Below, one piece after another: positions 9,003 to 17,760 of a stretch of 27,914 nucleotides of DNA. Both the position numbers and the translations under genes were made by a program. The notes below the pieces were generated by a model. The model ran no database searches. It was not told the origin of the DNA and saw only the letters and a program-made list of their open reading frames with translations. The stretch is from Deltaproteobacteria bacterium (GTDB lineage: Bacteria > Bdellovibrionota_C > UBA2361 > SZUA-149 > JAITKM01), in contig JAITKM010000059.1 in assembly GCA_031278395.1 (NCBI GenBank), forward strand, positions 1 through 27,914. Reading direction: 5' to 3'. The stretch's first letter is position 1; the number at the start of each line of letters is the position of its first letter.

Positions 9003-9157
9003 TTCACTGGTATGGGGTTACTTTTATAATTTCATATGTGTTTGTTTTTTCTTTAGATTTTTTCAATTTGAAAATTGTCCAAAATATTAACATATCGTTA
9101 AATATTTCGAGATGTTTCCAATAAAATTCATATTTAAAGTAACCCCATACCAGTGAA
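9003..9157. repeat. Complete MITE-like element, 155 bp
   Basis: 9003-9024 and 9136-9157 are perfect 22-bp inverted repeats, with core CTGGTATGGGGTTACTTT. The 111-bp interior is AT-rich, non-coding, and shares its right half with the remnant at 3798-3840. The element starts 14 bases after the kinase stop codon, so its transcript could fold into a long hairpin and act as a processing or termination signal. This is the best-preserved member of the family in the window. Confidence 0.9.
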
Positions 9158-9171
9158 ACACCAAAAATTTA

Positions 9172-9201
9172 TTGTGCCAAAATGATTGGTTGTGCTATAG
9201 G
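9172..9201 (+). promoter_or_regulatory. Candidate sigma-70 promoter for pyrH
   Basis: A -35-like TTGTGC (9172-9177) and an extended -10-like TGCTATAGG (hexamer 9196-9201) are separated by 18 bases, about 50 bases before the pyrH start. The nonamer TTGTGCTAT recurs at 20046-20054 upstream of the RRM gene. Both sit a short distance downstream of a repeat element. Confidence 0.4.
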
Positions 9202-9253
9202 CGAAGGCAATTTTTAGCTTAATTTGTTAATATTTTTAAACCTAATACATAAT

Positions 9254-9976
9254 ATGTCTAAAACAATCTATAATAGGATCTTAATTAAACTAAGTGGTGC
9301 GGCATTAGCTGGCAAAGAAAATCTTGGACTTGATCCAACGGCAGTTGATTATATTGTTAAAGAAATTTTAGCTGTCCGTGATTTAGGTGTGCAAGTTGGA
9401 ATTGTAGTTGGTGGAGGTAATATTTTTCGTGGTAATCTATCTGACATTTGGGGTATCGTCAAAGCAGAAGCTGATATGATTGGAATTGCAGCTACAGTCA
9501 TTAACTGCATGGTTTTGGAGACTGCCTTAAAATCGCGCAGTAATTATGAAGTTCGGGTCATGACCTCTGTGCATATGCCAGCTGTGGCTGAGCCATATAT
9601 TAGGCTTAAAGCTTTAAAGCATCTTGATACTGGTCGGATCGTAATTTATGGTGGCGGAATTGGTCAACCTTTTTTAACTACCGACTACGCCGCAATTCAG
9701 CGCGCTATTGAAACCAATTGCGAGGCAGTGTTCGTCGCTAAACATGGGGTCAATGGAGTTTACAGCGCTGATCCTAATCTAGATGAGAATGCCCAAAAAT
9801 TTGATAAAATCTCTTACAACGAAGTAATTGCTAAAAATTTAAAAGTTATGGATCCAGCAGCAATTATTCTAGCGCAAGAGTATGCCATGAAACTAAACAT
9901 CTTTAATTTTAGTGAAGCTGAAACCATGGTAAAATTACTCAAAGGCGAGAAGATTGGAACGACAATTTATGAATAA
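9254..9976 (+). CDS. pyrH: UMP kinase
   Basis: A 240-residue amino-acid-kinase-fold enzyme that phosphorylates UMP to UDP using ATP in pyrimidine nucleotide synthesis; it is cytoplasmic and normally hexameric. Diagnostic segments are ILIKLSGAALAG at the N-terminus, VGGGNIFRG in the glycine-rich loop, GRIVIYGGGIGQPFLTTDYAA, and KHGVNGVYSADP. The length matches the family (E. coli PyrH has 241 residues) when the start is ATG 9254; an upstream ATG at 9224 would add ten non-conserved residues. It overlaps gltX by eight bases, a different neighbour from the common tsf-pyrH-frr arrangement. Confidence 0.96.
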   Translation: MSKTIYNRILIKLSGAALAGKENLGLDPTAVDYIVKEILAVRDLGVQVGIVVGGGNIFRGNLSDIWGIVKAEADMIGIAATVINCMVLETALKSRSNYEVRVMTSVHMPAVAEPYIRLKALKHLDTGRIVIYGGGIGQPFLTTDYAAIQRAIETNCEAVFVAKHGVNGVYSADPNLDENAQKFDKISYNEVIAKNLKVMDPAAIILAQEYAMKLNIFNFSEAETMVKLLKGEKIGTTIYE

Positions 9977-11663
9977 CCAAGAACTTGCAGATTTTCTATT
10001 ACCAAAAATTGATAAAGATTTAACTTATTATGAAACTAAGTATCCTAAGCGTCCTTTACCAGAAACTGCGATAGTTACTCGTTATGCTCCAAGTCCAACT
10101 GGGCATCTACATATGGGGGCTATTTTTGCCTGTTTTATAGAACAAAAAATGGCACACCAAACTGGCGGGGTGTTTTTTCTACGCATTGAAGACACTGACA
10201 AAAAACGTGAAGTTGAAAACGGAATAACTAACATAATTCAGGATTTAAATGAGTTTAACTTAGTTATTGATGAAGGTGTAGAAAACGAGACAACCGAGAA
10301 GGGAGTATATGGACCCTATGTTCAAAGCCAGCGTCAAGAGATTTACCAAACATTTGCTAAATATTTAGTGGCTAATGATTTAGCTTATCCGTGTTTTTGT
10401 AGCGCCGAAGATTTAGCTCGAGACCATGAAATTCAAATATCCAGTAAGGAACGTCAAGGTTACTATGGTAAGTGGGCGAGATGCAGAAATATTCCAATTG
10501 AGACAGCGGTACAGCGGATTAAAAACGGAGAAAAATTCGTTTTAAGATTAAAATCGCCTGGTAAATATGAGAGAAAAATCAGATTTAAAGATTTAATTAA
10601 AGGCGAAATTGAATTTCCAGAAAACGATATTGATATTGTTTTAATTAAGTCTGACGGACTGCCGCTGTATCATTTAGCCCACTTAGTTGATGATTACTTA
10701 ATGCGCACTACGCATGTTATTCGTGGTGAGGAGTGGCTTTCGTCTGTGCCGTTGCATTTACAATTGTTTCAAGTTTTTGGTTTTAAACCGCCCAAGTATG
10801 CTCATATCCCTGGTTTATCTAAAGAGGAGGACGGCAATAAACGCAAACTTAGTAAGCGCCGAGATCCAGAGGCGGCAATTAGTTATTATCATCAGAAAGG
10901 TATTCCGCCGGAGGCGGTGCTTTTATATTTAGCCACAATTGCCAATTCCAATTTTGAAGATTGGTATGAAAAAGAGTTAAAAGAAAAGGGCTGCGCTAGA
11001 TTAGAAAATTTTCAACTAGATTTTAAAAAAATTGGTGTCAGCGCTGTATTATTTGATTTAGCCAAGCTAACTAATATTGTTAAGAATTATATCGGGCGTC
11101 TTTCGGCAGAGGAAGTTTATCAAAAAGCTTTGACATATGCTGAAAAATACAATTCGGCATTTGCCAAACTTTTAAGCCAAGACGCTGATTATTCGTTAAA
11201 AGTGTTAGGTATTGAGCGCGGTGGCGTTAAGCCGCGTAAGGATATTAGTTGTTTTAGTGAAGTTCAAGCATCTATCTGGTATATGTTTGATGAGTTATTT
11301 TATGCTCAGCCGTTAGATTATCAGTTTCAAACTATCAAAGAGCAAGAAGAAATAAATCGTCTGGTTAACACATACTTAGAAAAATATTTTAATATAGATG
11401 ATGATAAAAACACCTGGTTTGAAAAAATCAAACAACTAGCTGCAGAGTTTGGTTATGCTCGTGAAGTTAAAGAATACAAAGCTAATCCCTCAAATTATAA
11501 GGGACATGTCGGCGATGTCAGTATGGTTTTGCGGGTCATAACTACAACTCAAAGCACGACCCCAGACTTGTTTGAACTCCTAAAGCTATTAGGCAAAACC
11601 AAATTACAAGAAAGATTTGCTTGGTGGCAAAAGAAACTTTCACAACATCGAGTTAGTCAGTAA
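9969..11663 (+). CDS. gltX: Glutamyl-tRNA synthetase (class I)
   Basis: A 564-residue cytoplasmic enzyme charging tRNA-Glu. The ATP-binding HIGH signature appears as PSPTGHLHMGAIFA and the KMSKS loop as KRKLSKRRDPEA. The glutamate site contains RIEDTDKKR. A CFC...RC cysteine set (about residues 140-170) matches the zinc-binding SWIM-like region of some GluRS. The enzyme is longer than the 470-490 residues common in proteobacteria, resembling longer types that may also act on tRNA-Gln; I see no evidence that decides discrimination. The start is ATG 9969, eight bases inside pyrH; a TTG at 9954 is an alternative. The 3' end overlaps the convergent HIT gene by 11 bases. Confidence 0.94.
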   Translation: MNNQELADFLLPKIDKDLTYYETKYPKRPLPETAIVTRYAPSPTGHLHMGAIFACFIEQKMAHQTGGVFFLRIEDTDKKREVENGITNIIQDLNEFNLVIDEGVENETTEKGVYGPYVQSQRQEIYQTFAKYLVANDLAYPCFCSAEDLARDHEIQISSKERQGYYGKWARCRNIPIETAVQRIKNGEKFVLRLKSPGKYERKIRFKDLIKGEIEFPENDIDIVLIKSDGLPLYHLAHLVDDYLMRTTHVIRGEEWLSSVPLHLQLFQVFGFKPPKYAHIPGLSKEEDGNKRKLSKRRDPEAAISYYHQKGIPPEAVLLYLATIANSNFEDWYEKELKEKGCARLENFQLDFKKIGVSAVLFDLAKLTNIVKNYIGRLSAEEVYQKALTYAEKYNSAFAKLLSQDADYSLKVLGIERGGVKPRKDISCFSEVQASIWYMFDELFYAQPLDYQFQTIKEQEEINRLVNTYLEKYFNIDDDKNTWFEKIKQLAAEFGYAREVKEYKANPSNYKGHVGDVSMVLRVITTTQSTTPDLFELLKLLGKTKLQERFAWWQKKLSQHRVSQ

Positions 11664-12105
11664 TTTTGTGAGCGGTTTTCTCTATTTCGGCTAGAGTTTT
11701 TAGTGTGCAGTCTTTAGTGGTGATATATCCTTGATAGTTTTCAAAATAAGTACCGGCAGTATCTTCTCCTTGTGACCAAGCATCAAAGGCATCGCTTTTT
11801 AAACCGTGTAATGGATAAAGCTTAGCATGTAGATGGTTAACGCCTAAGCCTTCAAAAACCAAGGCTGTTCTACCACAACCTAATTTTCTATCTAACAACA
11901 AAGCTACTTCTTTGGCAGCCTTAACTAAATCTAACATATCTTGATCCGATACTTTAAAAACATAACTATCTAAATGTTTTTTAGGAATAACCACAGTTAC
12001 GCCTTCAGTGTTGGGATAGATAGTTAAAAAAGCAAGATGTGTTTCAGATTCCCAAATTTTAAAACACGGTGAAGTCCCAGCTACAAAATTACAAAACAAA
12101 CACAT
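11653..12105 (-). CDS. HIT-family nucleotide hydrolase/transferase with HxHxK motif
   Basis: A 150-residue histidine-triad protein. It opens with CLFC, a common N-terminal Cys pair in this family, followed by the typical IWES...HLAFLTIYPNTEG and VVIPKKHLDS segments. The catalytic triad region reads NHLHAKLYPLHG: the central nucleophilic His is kept, but the third position of the HxHxH triad is Lys. Such proteins usually hydrolyse nucleoside phosphoramidates or dinucleotides; the substrate here is unknown. The start is chosen at ATG 12105, just after a GGGGGG Shine-Dalgarno-like run; an ATG 45 bases further upstream gives a non-conserved extension. It converges on gltX with an 11-base overlap of coding sequence. 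Confidence 0.9.
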   Translation of the reverse strand: MCLFCNFVAGTSPCFKIWESETHLAFLTIYPNTEGVTVVIPKKHLDSYVFKVSDQDMLDLVKAAKEVALLLDRKLGCGRTALVFEGLGVNHLHAKLYPLHGLKSDAFDAWSQGEDTAGTYFENYQGYITTKDCTLKTLAEIEKTAHKITD

Positions 12106-12408
12106 ATACCCCCCACAAGATAAATAACAGTTAATAAAATTAAAACTCACCTTAAAACTTAATAAAACTAAGGCGTCAGATCAGTAGCCTAAAAATAACA
12201 ATTTTTCAATCTGTGACGTACTAACACCTTGGGAGTTTTTCTTAATAACTTAACTTAGTTAGTATTTTTTTCTTTAGCATTACTCAACTAATGCCGATAC
12301 AGTGACAATAAAAATACTATATTATTATACCACTACTCCATTAGTTTTACCTTAATGGTTAAAATGGCGTGGGACTATATATTTAAATTAAGGATTAAAA
12401 GAAGATGT

Positions 12409-12798
12409 ATGAATGAATTAAAAGATAATAATAGCTTAAATAATCAAGTTTTATTAATTGATGATAATCCAGACCAGTTGACTTTAATTAGACTTCTCTT
12501 GGAAAGTAAAAATTATAAAGTTATTTGCGCCAATGGTAGTAAAGAAGCTTTTAATTGTTTAGAAGAAACTGAAGTGGATGTAATTGTTTGTGATGTTATG
12601 ATGCCAGATATTAGCGGTCCAGAATTCATTGAAAAACTGAGGACTTCTGAAAAATTTGCTAATGTCCCGGTAATTATGATTACAGCCGGATGTAATGAAT
12701 CAGAAGTTGACTTGTTACTCTCTGGCGCAGACTTGCTATGTAACAAGAAAGATATGAATAGATTGTTAACTTCACAGATTAAACTCTTGTTGTCATAA
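12409..12798 (+). CDS. Single-domain response regulator (CheY-like)
   Basis: A 129-residue stand-alone receiver. The acidic pair is in LLIDDN, the phospho-acceptor is Asp62 in VIVCDVMMPDISG, the Thr is in VIMITAG, and the Lys is in LLCNKKD, so all key residues are present. There is no output domain, so it probably acts by protein-protein contact or as a phosphotransfer relay. The likely start is ATG 12409, preceded by an AGAAG purine run; an ATG at 12355 would add 18 basic, non-domain residues. An AT-rich promoter-like stretch lies at about 12302-12330. It is not adjacent to its kinase; the hybrid kinase at 7103-8989 is the only kinase in the window. It converges with yidD. Confidence 0.92.
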   Translation: MNELKDNNSLNNQVLLIDDNPDQLTLIRLLLESKNYKVICANGSKEAFNCLEETEVDVIVCDVMMPDISGPEFIEKLRTSEKFANVPVIMITAGCNESEVDLLLSGADLLCNKKDMNRLLTSQIKLLLS

Positions 12799-12815
12799 GG
12801 CAAAACTGTTTATTG

Positions 12816-13076
12816 TTATGGCACTGGATCATCCCCACCTTTGCAAAATGGATGACAACGTCCAATTCTTTTTAAAGTTAGCCATAAACCCAAAATTATC
12901 CCATGTTTTTCTAGGGCTTCTTTACAATACATAGAACACGTCGGCTGAAATCTACAGCGAATATTAAATGGCGGAGCTGATAACACGAAGGAGAGCATAT
13001 GCCAAACTATCAGTAGTAAGCTAACAAAACGAATCGCTATTTGTCTTATAAAATAAAAAATACTTAACATATTCAT
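12816..13076 (-). CDS. yidD: Membrane protein insertion efficiency factor YidD
   Basis: An 86-residue protein with the complete YidD signature: [19 protein letters not shown], then [19 protein letters not shown]. It is a small inner-membrane-associated protein that assists YidC-dependent membrane protein insertion. The first 30 residues are an amphipathic or membrane-binding helix. In many bacteria yidD lies in the rpmH-rnpA-yidD-yidC cluster; here it stands alone between a response regulator and glycyl-tRNA synthetase, so the classic cluster is broken up. The intergenic region to the divergent glyS-type gene (13077-13194) must hold promoters for both. Confidence 0.96.
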   Translation of the reverse strand: MNMLSIFYFIRQIAIRFVSLLLIVWHMLSFVLSAPPFNIRCRFQPTCSMYCKEALEKHGIILGLWLTLKRIGRCHPFCKGGDDPVP

Positions 13077-13194
13077 TTAAGAAATTGAAAAAATGGATTA
13101 TTCATTATTTTAAATCTCTTGTAAAATTTAAATATCCTAGCTATAGGGTAGCCCTAAAATTATCTGCTAACAATTAATTATTAACTTCAAATTT

Positions 13195-14607
13195 ATGTTT
13201 AACTCAATTGATAAAATTGCTTCTTGGGCAAAAGCCGAAGGATTTATTTATCCTTCATCTGAAATTTATGGAAAATTTGCTGGTGTTTATGATTACGGTT
13301 TTTATGGAACACTTTTAAAAAACAATCTTCAGAATGCTTGGGTCAAAAGCGTGGTTCAAAAGAATAGTGATATCGTGCTGATTGATTCTGCTATTTTTAT
13401 GCACCCAACAACCTGGAAAGCCTCGGGACACATAGATTGTTTTGACGATCCACAAATTGATTGTAAAAAATGTAAGGCCAGACATCGCGCTGATATTTTA
13501 CTTGAAACTTATGGTATCAATGCTGATAAACTTCCGATTTCCGAGATTAATCAGATTATTACTGAGCTAAAAGCTAAAGGCACAGTATTCAAATGTCCGC
13601 TTTGCGGTAGCACGGATCTTACTCCAGCGAAAAGATTTAGCTTAATGGTCAAAAGTAATCTTGGTTCGCCGACAGACGCTCTAACCGAGGAAAATGTGGT
13701 TTATTTAAGAGCTGAAACGTGTCAAGGGATTTATTTGAATTTTAAAAATGTACTGGATTCCACTAGGCTGAAACCACCATTTGGCATTGCGCAGATTGGT
13801 AAGGCTTTTAGAAACGAAATCATTGCCAGACAGTTTGTATTTAGGACTAGAGAGTTTGAGCAAATGGAAATGCAATATTTTTGTCATCCAGATTTAGTGG
13901 CAAAAAAATATGCTGAATGGAAAAACGCTAGAATTGAATGGTATCAAGAATATGGTATCAGTCCAGAAAAATTAAGATTTTATAAGCATATCAAGCTCGC
14001 CCATTATGCTAGCGAGGCATATGATATTGAGTATCAGTTTTATTGTTTGGGTAACGAGTTTAAAGAAATTGAAGGGTTGCATGCCAGAGGGGATTGGGAT
14101 TTGTCTCAACATTCTAAATTTTCTGGTGCAAATCTAACCTATTTAGATCCTAAAACAAACGAGCGTTACACGCCGAATGTTGTTGAATCATCTGTTGGCT
14201 TAAATAGAATTTTGTTAGCTTTTTTAGATAACGCTCATACAACTGAAACTTTAGAGAATGGTCAAACACGGGATGTTTTAAAATTAGATTACAGATTATC
14301 ACCAATTAAAGTTGCGGTCTTTCCTTTATTGAAAAACAAACCTGATTTAGTAGCTAAAGCCCAAGAGGTATATAGCATAGTTGCCGAAAATTTTATGTCA
14401 GAATTTGATGATAATGGAAATATTGGGAAAAGATATAGAAGACAAGATGAAATAGGAACGCCATTTTGCGTTACGGTTGATTTTGACACGCTTGGCGAAA
14501 GTAATGCGGAGTTAAAAGATACGGTTACAATTAGAAATAGAGACACAATGCAGCAAGAAAGAGTAAGTATTGAAAAATTAAAAGAATACATACAGAACTC
14601 GATATAA
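13195..14607 (+). CDS. glyQS: Glycyl-tRNA synthetase, homodimeric class II type
   Basis: A 470-residue class II synthetase that charges tRNA-Gly. It is the alpha2 type found in many Gram-positives, archaea and eukaryotes, not the alpha2-beta2 GlyQ/GlyS of E. coli. Evidence: the N-terminal IYGKFAGVYDYGFYGTLLKNN; Cys pairs DCKKCK and CPLCG, likely zinc-linked; motif 2 around AFRNEIIARQFVFRTREFEQMEMQYF; motif 3 VVESSVGLNRILLAFL; and a C-terminal anticodon-binding domain (about 365-470). ATG 13195 fits the conserved N-terminus, with no clear ribosome binding site. An AT-rich stem-loop lies shortly after the stop. Confidence 0.97.
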   Translation: MFNSIDKIASWAKAEGFIYPSSEIYGKFAGVYDYGFYGTLLKNNLQNAWVKSVVQKNSDIVLIDSAIFMHPTTWKASGHIDCFDDPQIDCKKCKARHRADILLETYGINADKLPISEINQIITELKAKGTVFKCPLCGSTDLTPAKRFSLMVKSNLGSPTDALTEENVVYLRAETCQGIYLNFKNVLDSTRLKPPFGIAQIGKAFRNEIIARQFVFRTREFEQMEMQYFCHPDLVAKKYAEWKNARIEWYQEYGISPEKLRFYKHIKLAHYASEAYDIEYQFYCLGNEFKEIEGLHARGDWDLSQHSKFSGANLTYLDPKTNERYTPNVVESSVGLNRILLAFLDNAHTTETLENGQTRDVLKLDYRLSPIKVAVFPLLKNKPDLVAKAQEVYSIVAENFMSEFDDNGNIGKRYRRQDEIGTPFCVTVDFDTLGESNAELKDTVTIRNRDTMQQERVSIEKLKEYIQNSI

Positions 14608-14624
14608 ATGAATAAAAAAATCCA

Positions 14625-14658
14625 TTTATATATTCTTGCTTCGCAAAGAAAATATAAA
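14625..14658. other. AT-rich stem-loop downstream of glycyl-tRNA synthetase
   Basis: TTTATATATTCTT (14625-14637) and AAGAAAATATAAA (14646-14658) pair over 13 bases with one mismatch around a GCTTCGCA loop. There is no T-run after the stem on the plus strand, so it is not a classic terminator. It may protect the 3' end of the mRNA. Confidence 0.45.
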
Positions 14659-14829
14659 AGTGCGAGGCGCTAAATACTTAGTTACGAGGAATTAAAAATT
14701 ACGACAATTGTAAAGTTTAAAATGTTACACACTACTATGAAAGTCTTATTTTTTACTATTTAACTTGTTACAGGCAACGTTAACTTTTTCATTGTTAAAT
14801 TTTTATATAACTAACCAGCAGATCTCATC

Positions 14830-17760
14830 ATGTTTTTTTACGCTGATTTACATATACATTCGAAATATTCCCGTGCTACCAGCCAAAGTAGTAATTTGGA
14901 GGAGCTAGCTATTTGGGCGCAAAAAAAAGGCTTAACTATTATCTCGACTGGAGATTTCACACATCCAGCTTGGTTTAACGAAATAAAAGAAAAACTCATT
15001 CCTGCTGAACCAGGCGTTTTTAGACTAAAAGCAGAGATTGAAAAACAAATCCTCAAGGGCGACTCCTCGATTAGGTTTTTGCTGTCAGTTGAAATTTCAA
15101 CTATCTACAAAAAAGGAGACAAAACCAGAAAAGTTCACCATGTAGTATTTGTTCCCAACCTGGCGAGTGCTGAAAATTTTAGACAAAAACTAGCTGCTGT
15201 CGGAAATATAAATTCTGATGGTCGACCTATCCTGGGACTAGATTCAAGAAATCTTCTTGAAATAACACTTGAGTCTGGCGCAGACTCTTATATAATTCCA
15301 GCCCATATTTGGACGCCCTGGTTTTCAGTCTTAGGCTCCAGATCAGGCTTTGACTCCATACAAGAGTGTTACGCGGATCTTGCGGAGCATATCTTTGCGA
15401 TAGAAACAGGCTTGTCATCTGATCCTGAGATGAATTGGCGAGTCTCCAGCCTAGATAAATATAGACTAGTATCTAATTCTGATGCGCATTCACCATCTAA
15501 ACTTGCCCGTGAAGCTACAGTTTTTGATACAGAGCCAGACTATTTCAGCATTTTAAAAGCGTTAAAAACTGGTGTAGGTTATGTGGGAACAGTTGAATTT
15601 TTCCCAGAAGAAGGAAAATACCACGAGGATGGTCACAGAAAATGTAATATCTGTCTAACCCCTCAAGAGAGTATAAAGCTGCAAGGCATCTGTCCTGTCT
15701 GCCATAAACCTTTGACAATCGGCGTTATGCACAGAGTGAATGAATTAGCTGATCGTCAAGCAAAAAACTTAACTCCTCCGCCAACAGCAGGTAAATTTTT
15801 TAGTCTTGTGCCGTTACCAGAAATTCTTTCCGAAGTTATGCAAATCGGGACAGCCAGCAAGTCAGTCGCGAATGTATATGAAAATTTAATCCACAAATTA
15901 GGTCCAGAGTTGGCTATTTTAAGGGAGGTTCCTATTACTGACATCTCAAAAGTTTACTCGCCACTTCTAGCAGAAGCAATTTCACGCTTAAGAAAAAATC
16001 AAGTTATTAAACAAGCCGGCTTTGATGGCGAATACGGCGTAATCAAACTGTTTGAAGCCAGAGAACTTGTAAAAAACAATTACCTTAACTTGGCACTTGA
16101 TTTAGAATTGCCTGTAAAACAAACAGTAAATCCTGCCCGCTTACCTGAGGAACCGCAAGTAAGTTATGTAATCCAAAAAAATAATTTCGAGGCTCAGGTA
16201 GAAAATCAAGGAGTATTTTCAGGTCTTGATGAACAACAATTAATGGCTGTCCAAAATTTAAGCAGTCAACTTTTAATAGTTGCAGGACCTGGCTCAGGCA
16301 AAACTACTGTCTTAACCAAACGCATTGCTTATTTGATTTTAGATCGCAAAGTTGCGCCTCAAAATTGTCTAGCCATAACTTTTACTCGCAGGGCATCCAA
16401 AGAAATGCACGATAGGTTGAATTTACTGCTGCCTAATAATTGCGCCGCTCTTAATATCCATACTTTTCATTCTTTGTGCTTTTCTATCTTAAAGGCGAAT
16501 TTTGCTCAAGCTGGGTTAAGTTCAGAGTTTAGAATTGCCAGCCGGCAAGAAATGGATTTAGCCCTAGAACAATTTAAATCCAATAGCATTTTGGCTTTTG
16601 ACGATTTGATAGTTCTTACAGTCAAACTGCTTAATGAGCAGCCTGCTCTTGCTCAAACATATCAAGAGAGATTTAAATATATTTCAGTTGATGAATATCA
16701 AGATATTGACTCAAAACAGTATGAGTTAATCAGACTTTTAGCACCTATTGATGGAGAGTTATGTGTCATAGGCGATCCTAATCAGGCAATTTATGGATTT
16801 AGAGGAGGAGATTCAAAATTTTTTAAGAGCTTTACCAAGGATTATCCTGCGGCTCAGGTAATTAGCTTAAAGAATAACTATCGCTCTACTAAGACTATTG
16901 TGAACGCTTCAAATCAGATAATTAATTCATACAATATAGTAGCCACAAATGAACAACCACATCAAAAAATTATTATTCATAGTGCAGCGACTGATAAAGC
17001 AGAAGCGGAGTTTGTGGTGAGTAGGATTGAAAATTTAATTGGTGGGCATAGTTTCTTTTCGCTTGATACTAACCGGTCGGCAGGAGAAGAATGTAATTTT
17101 TCATTTTCGGATTTTGCAGTGCTGTATCGCACAACCTCGCAGTTGGCACCGCTGTGTGAGGCTTTTCAAAGGTCGGGCATGCCTTTTATGGCGTTATCTA
17201 ATGCTTTAGTGTGTGATAAAAAAGAAGTTAGAGAGTTGTTAAGCCAATTAAAAGACACTCAGCCGCTGCTGGAGCAGCTAGAGAGGCTGGCTGTAAAGTT
17301 CAACGAAAAGCTTGAGCAGCATATTTTAAAATATTTGTTTAGGTTGGCACAAACTCATAGTGAAAGAAATGAATTTATTCATGAGGTGTCACTGTTATCG
17401 GAAATAGATACTCTTGATCAAAGAGCTAATAGGATCTCGCTATTAACTTTACATTCTTCCAAGGGGTTAGAATTTAAATGTGTTTTTATAGTTGGTTTGG
17501 AAGATGGTATTATCCCTCTTTACCGTGCGCAAAAAGTTGATGAAATTGAAGAAGAAAGGCGGCTATTATATGTAGGCATGACCAGAGCTAAACAAAGCTT
17601 ATTTCTAACTCATGCTATTAAAAGAAGATGGCAAGGGACTTATAGGAATTTAGAACCATCGCGGTTTTTAGAAAAAATTGAAAAAGAACTACTAAGCCTT
17701 AGTAAATTTGAAAAGCCACCTCAAGAGAAGAAAGAATTTCAGCAACTTAAATTATTTTAA
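14830..17760 (+). CDS. PHP-domain endonuclease-like / UvrD helicase fusion
   Basis: A 976-residue two-part protein. Residues 1-430 form a PHP-type metal-dependent domain of the TIGR00375 kind, with DLHIHSKYSRA (His8, His10), TGDFTH, VEIS and SNSDAHSP as metal ligands. A C-x2-C...C-x2-C zinc finger (KCNICLT...ICPVCHK) follows near 275-300. Residues about 465-976 are a superfamily 1A helicase: Walker A AGPGSGKT (485-492), ITFTRRASKEM, DEYQD (621-625), GDPNQAIYGFRGG, NNYRSTKTI, TLHSSKGLEF and YVGMTRAK. The 2B region is short, making the helicase smaller than typical UvrD/PcrA (about 720 residues). Coupling a putative phosphoesterase or nuclease to 3'-5' unwinding suggests DNA repair. It is transcribed alone. 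Confidence 0.92.
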   Translation: MFFYADLHIHSKYSRATSQSSNLEELAIWAQKKGLTIISTGDFTHPAWFNEIKEKLIPAEPGVFRLKAEIEKQILKGDSSIRFLLSVEISTIYKKGDKTRKVHHVVFVPNLASAENFRQKLAAVGNINSDGRPILGLDSRNLLEITLESGADSYIIPAHIWTPWFSVLGSRSGFDSIQECYADLAEHIFAIETGLSSDPEMNWRVSSLDKYRLVSNSDAHSPSKLAREATVFDTEPDYFSILKALKTGVGYVGTVEFFPEEGKYHEDGHRKCNICLTPQESIKLQGICPVCHKPLTIGVMHRVNELADRQAKNLTPPPTAGKFFSLVPLPEILSEVMQIGTASKSVANVYENLIHKLGPELAILREVPITDISKVYSPLLAEAISRLRKNQVIKQAGFDGEYGVIKLFEARELVKNNYLNLALDLELPVKQTVNPARLPEEPQVSYVIQKNNFEAQVENQGVFSGLDEQQLMAVQNLSSQLLIVAGPGSGKTTVLTKRIAYLILDRKVAPQNCLAITFTRRASKEMHDRLNLLLPNNCAALNIHTFHSLCFSILKANFAQAGLSSEFRIASRQEMDLALEQFKSNSILAFDDLIVLTVKLLNEQPALAQTYQERFKYISVDEYQDIDSKQYELIRLLAPIDGELCVIGDPNQAIYGFRGGDSKFFKSFTKDYPAAQVISLKNNYRSTKTIVNASNQIINSYNIVATNEQPHQKIIIHSAATDKAEAEFVVSRIENLIGGHSFFSLDTNRSAGEECNFSFSDFAVLYRTTSQLAPLCEAFQRSGMPFMALSNALVCDKKEVRELLSQLKDTQPLLEQLERLAVKFNEKLEQHILKYLFRLAQTHSERNEFIHEVSLLSEIDTLDQRANRISLLTLHSSKGLEFKCVFIVGLEDGIIPLYRAQKVDEIEEERRLLYVGMTRAKQSLFLTHAIKRRWQGTYRNLEPSRFLEKIEKELLSLSKFEKPPQEKKEFQQLKLF

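Noticed and set aside
10714-10932. 72-codon plus-strand ORF inside gltX
   Set aside because: It overlaps the KMSKS region of gltX in another frame, with a Cys/Arg-rich composition typical of a shadow frame.
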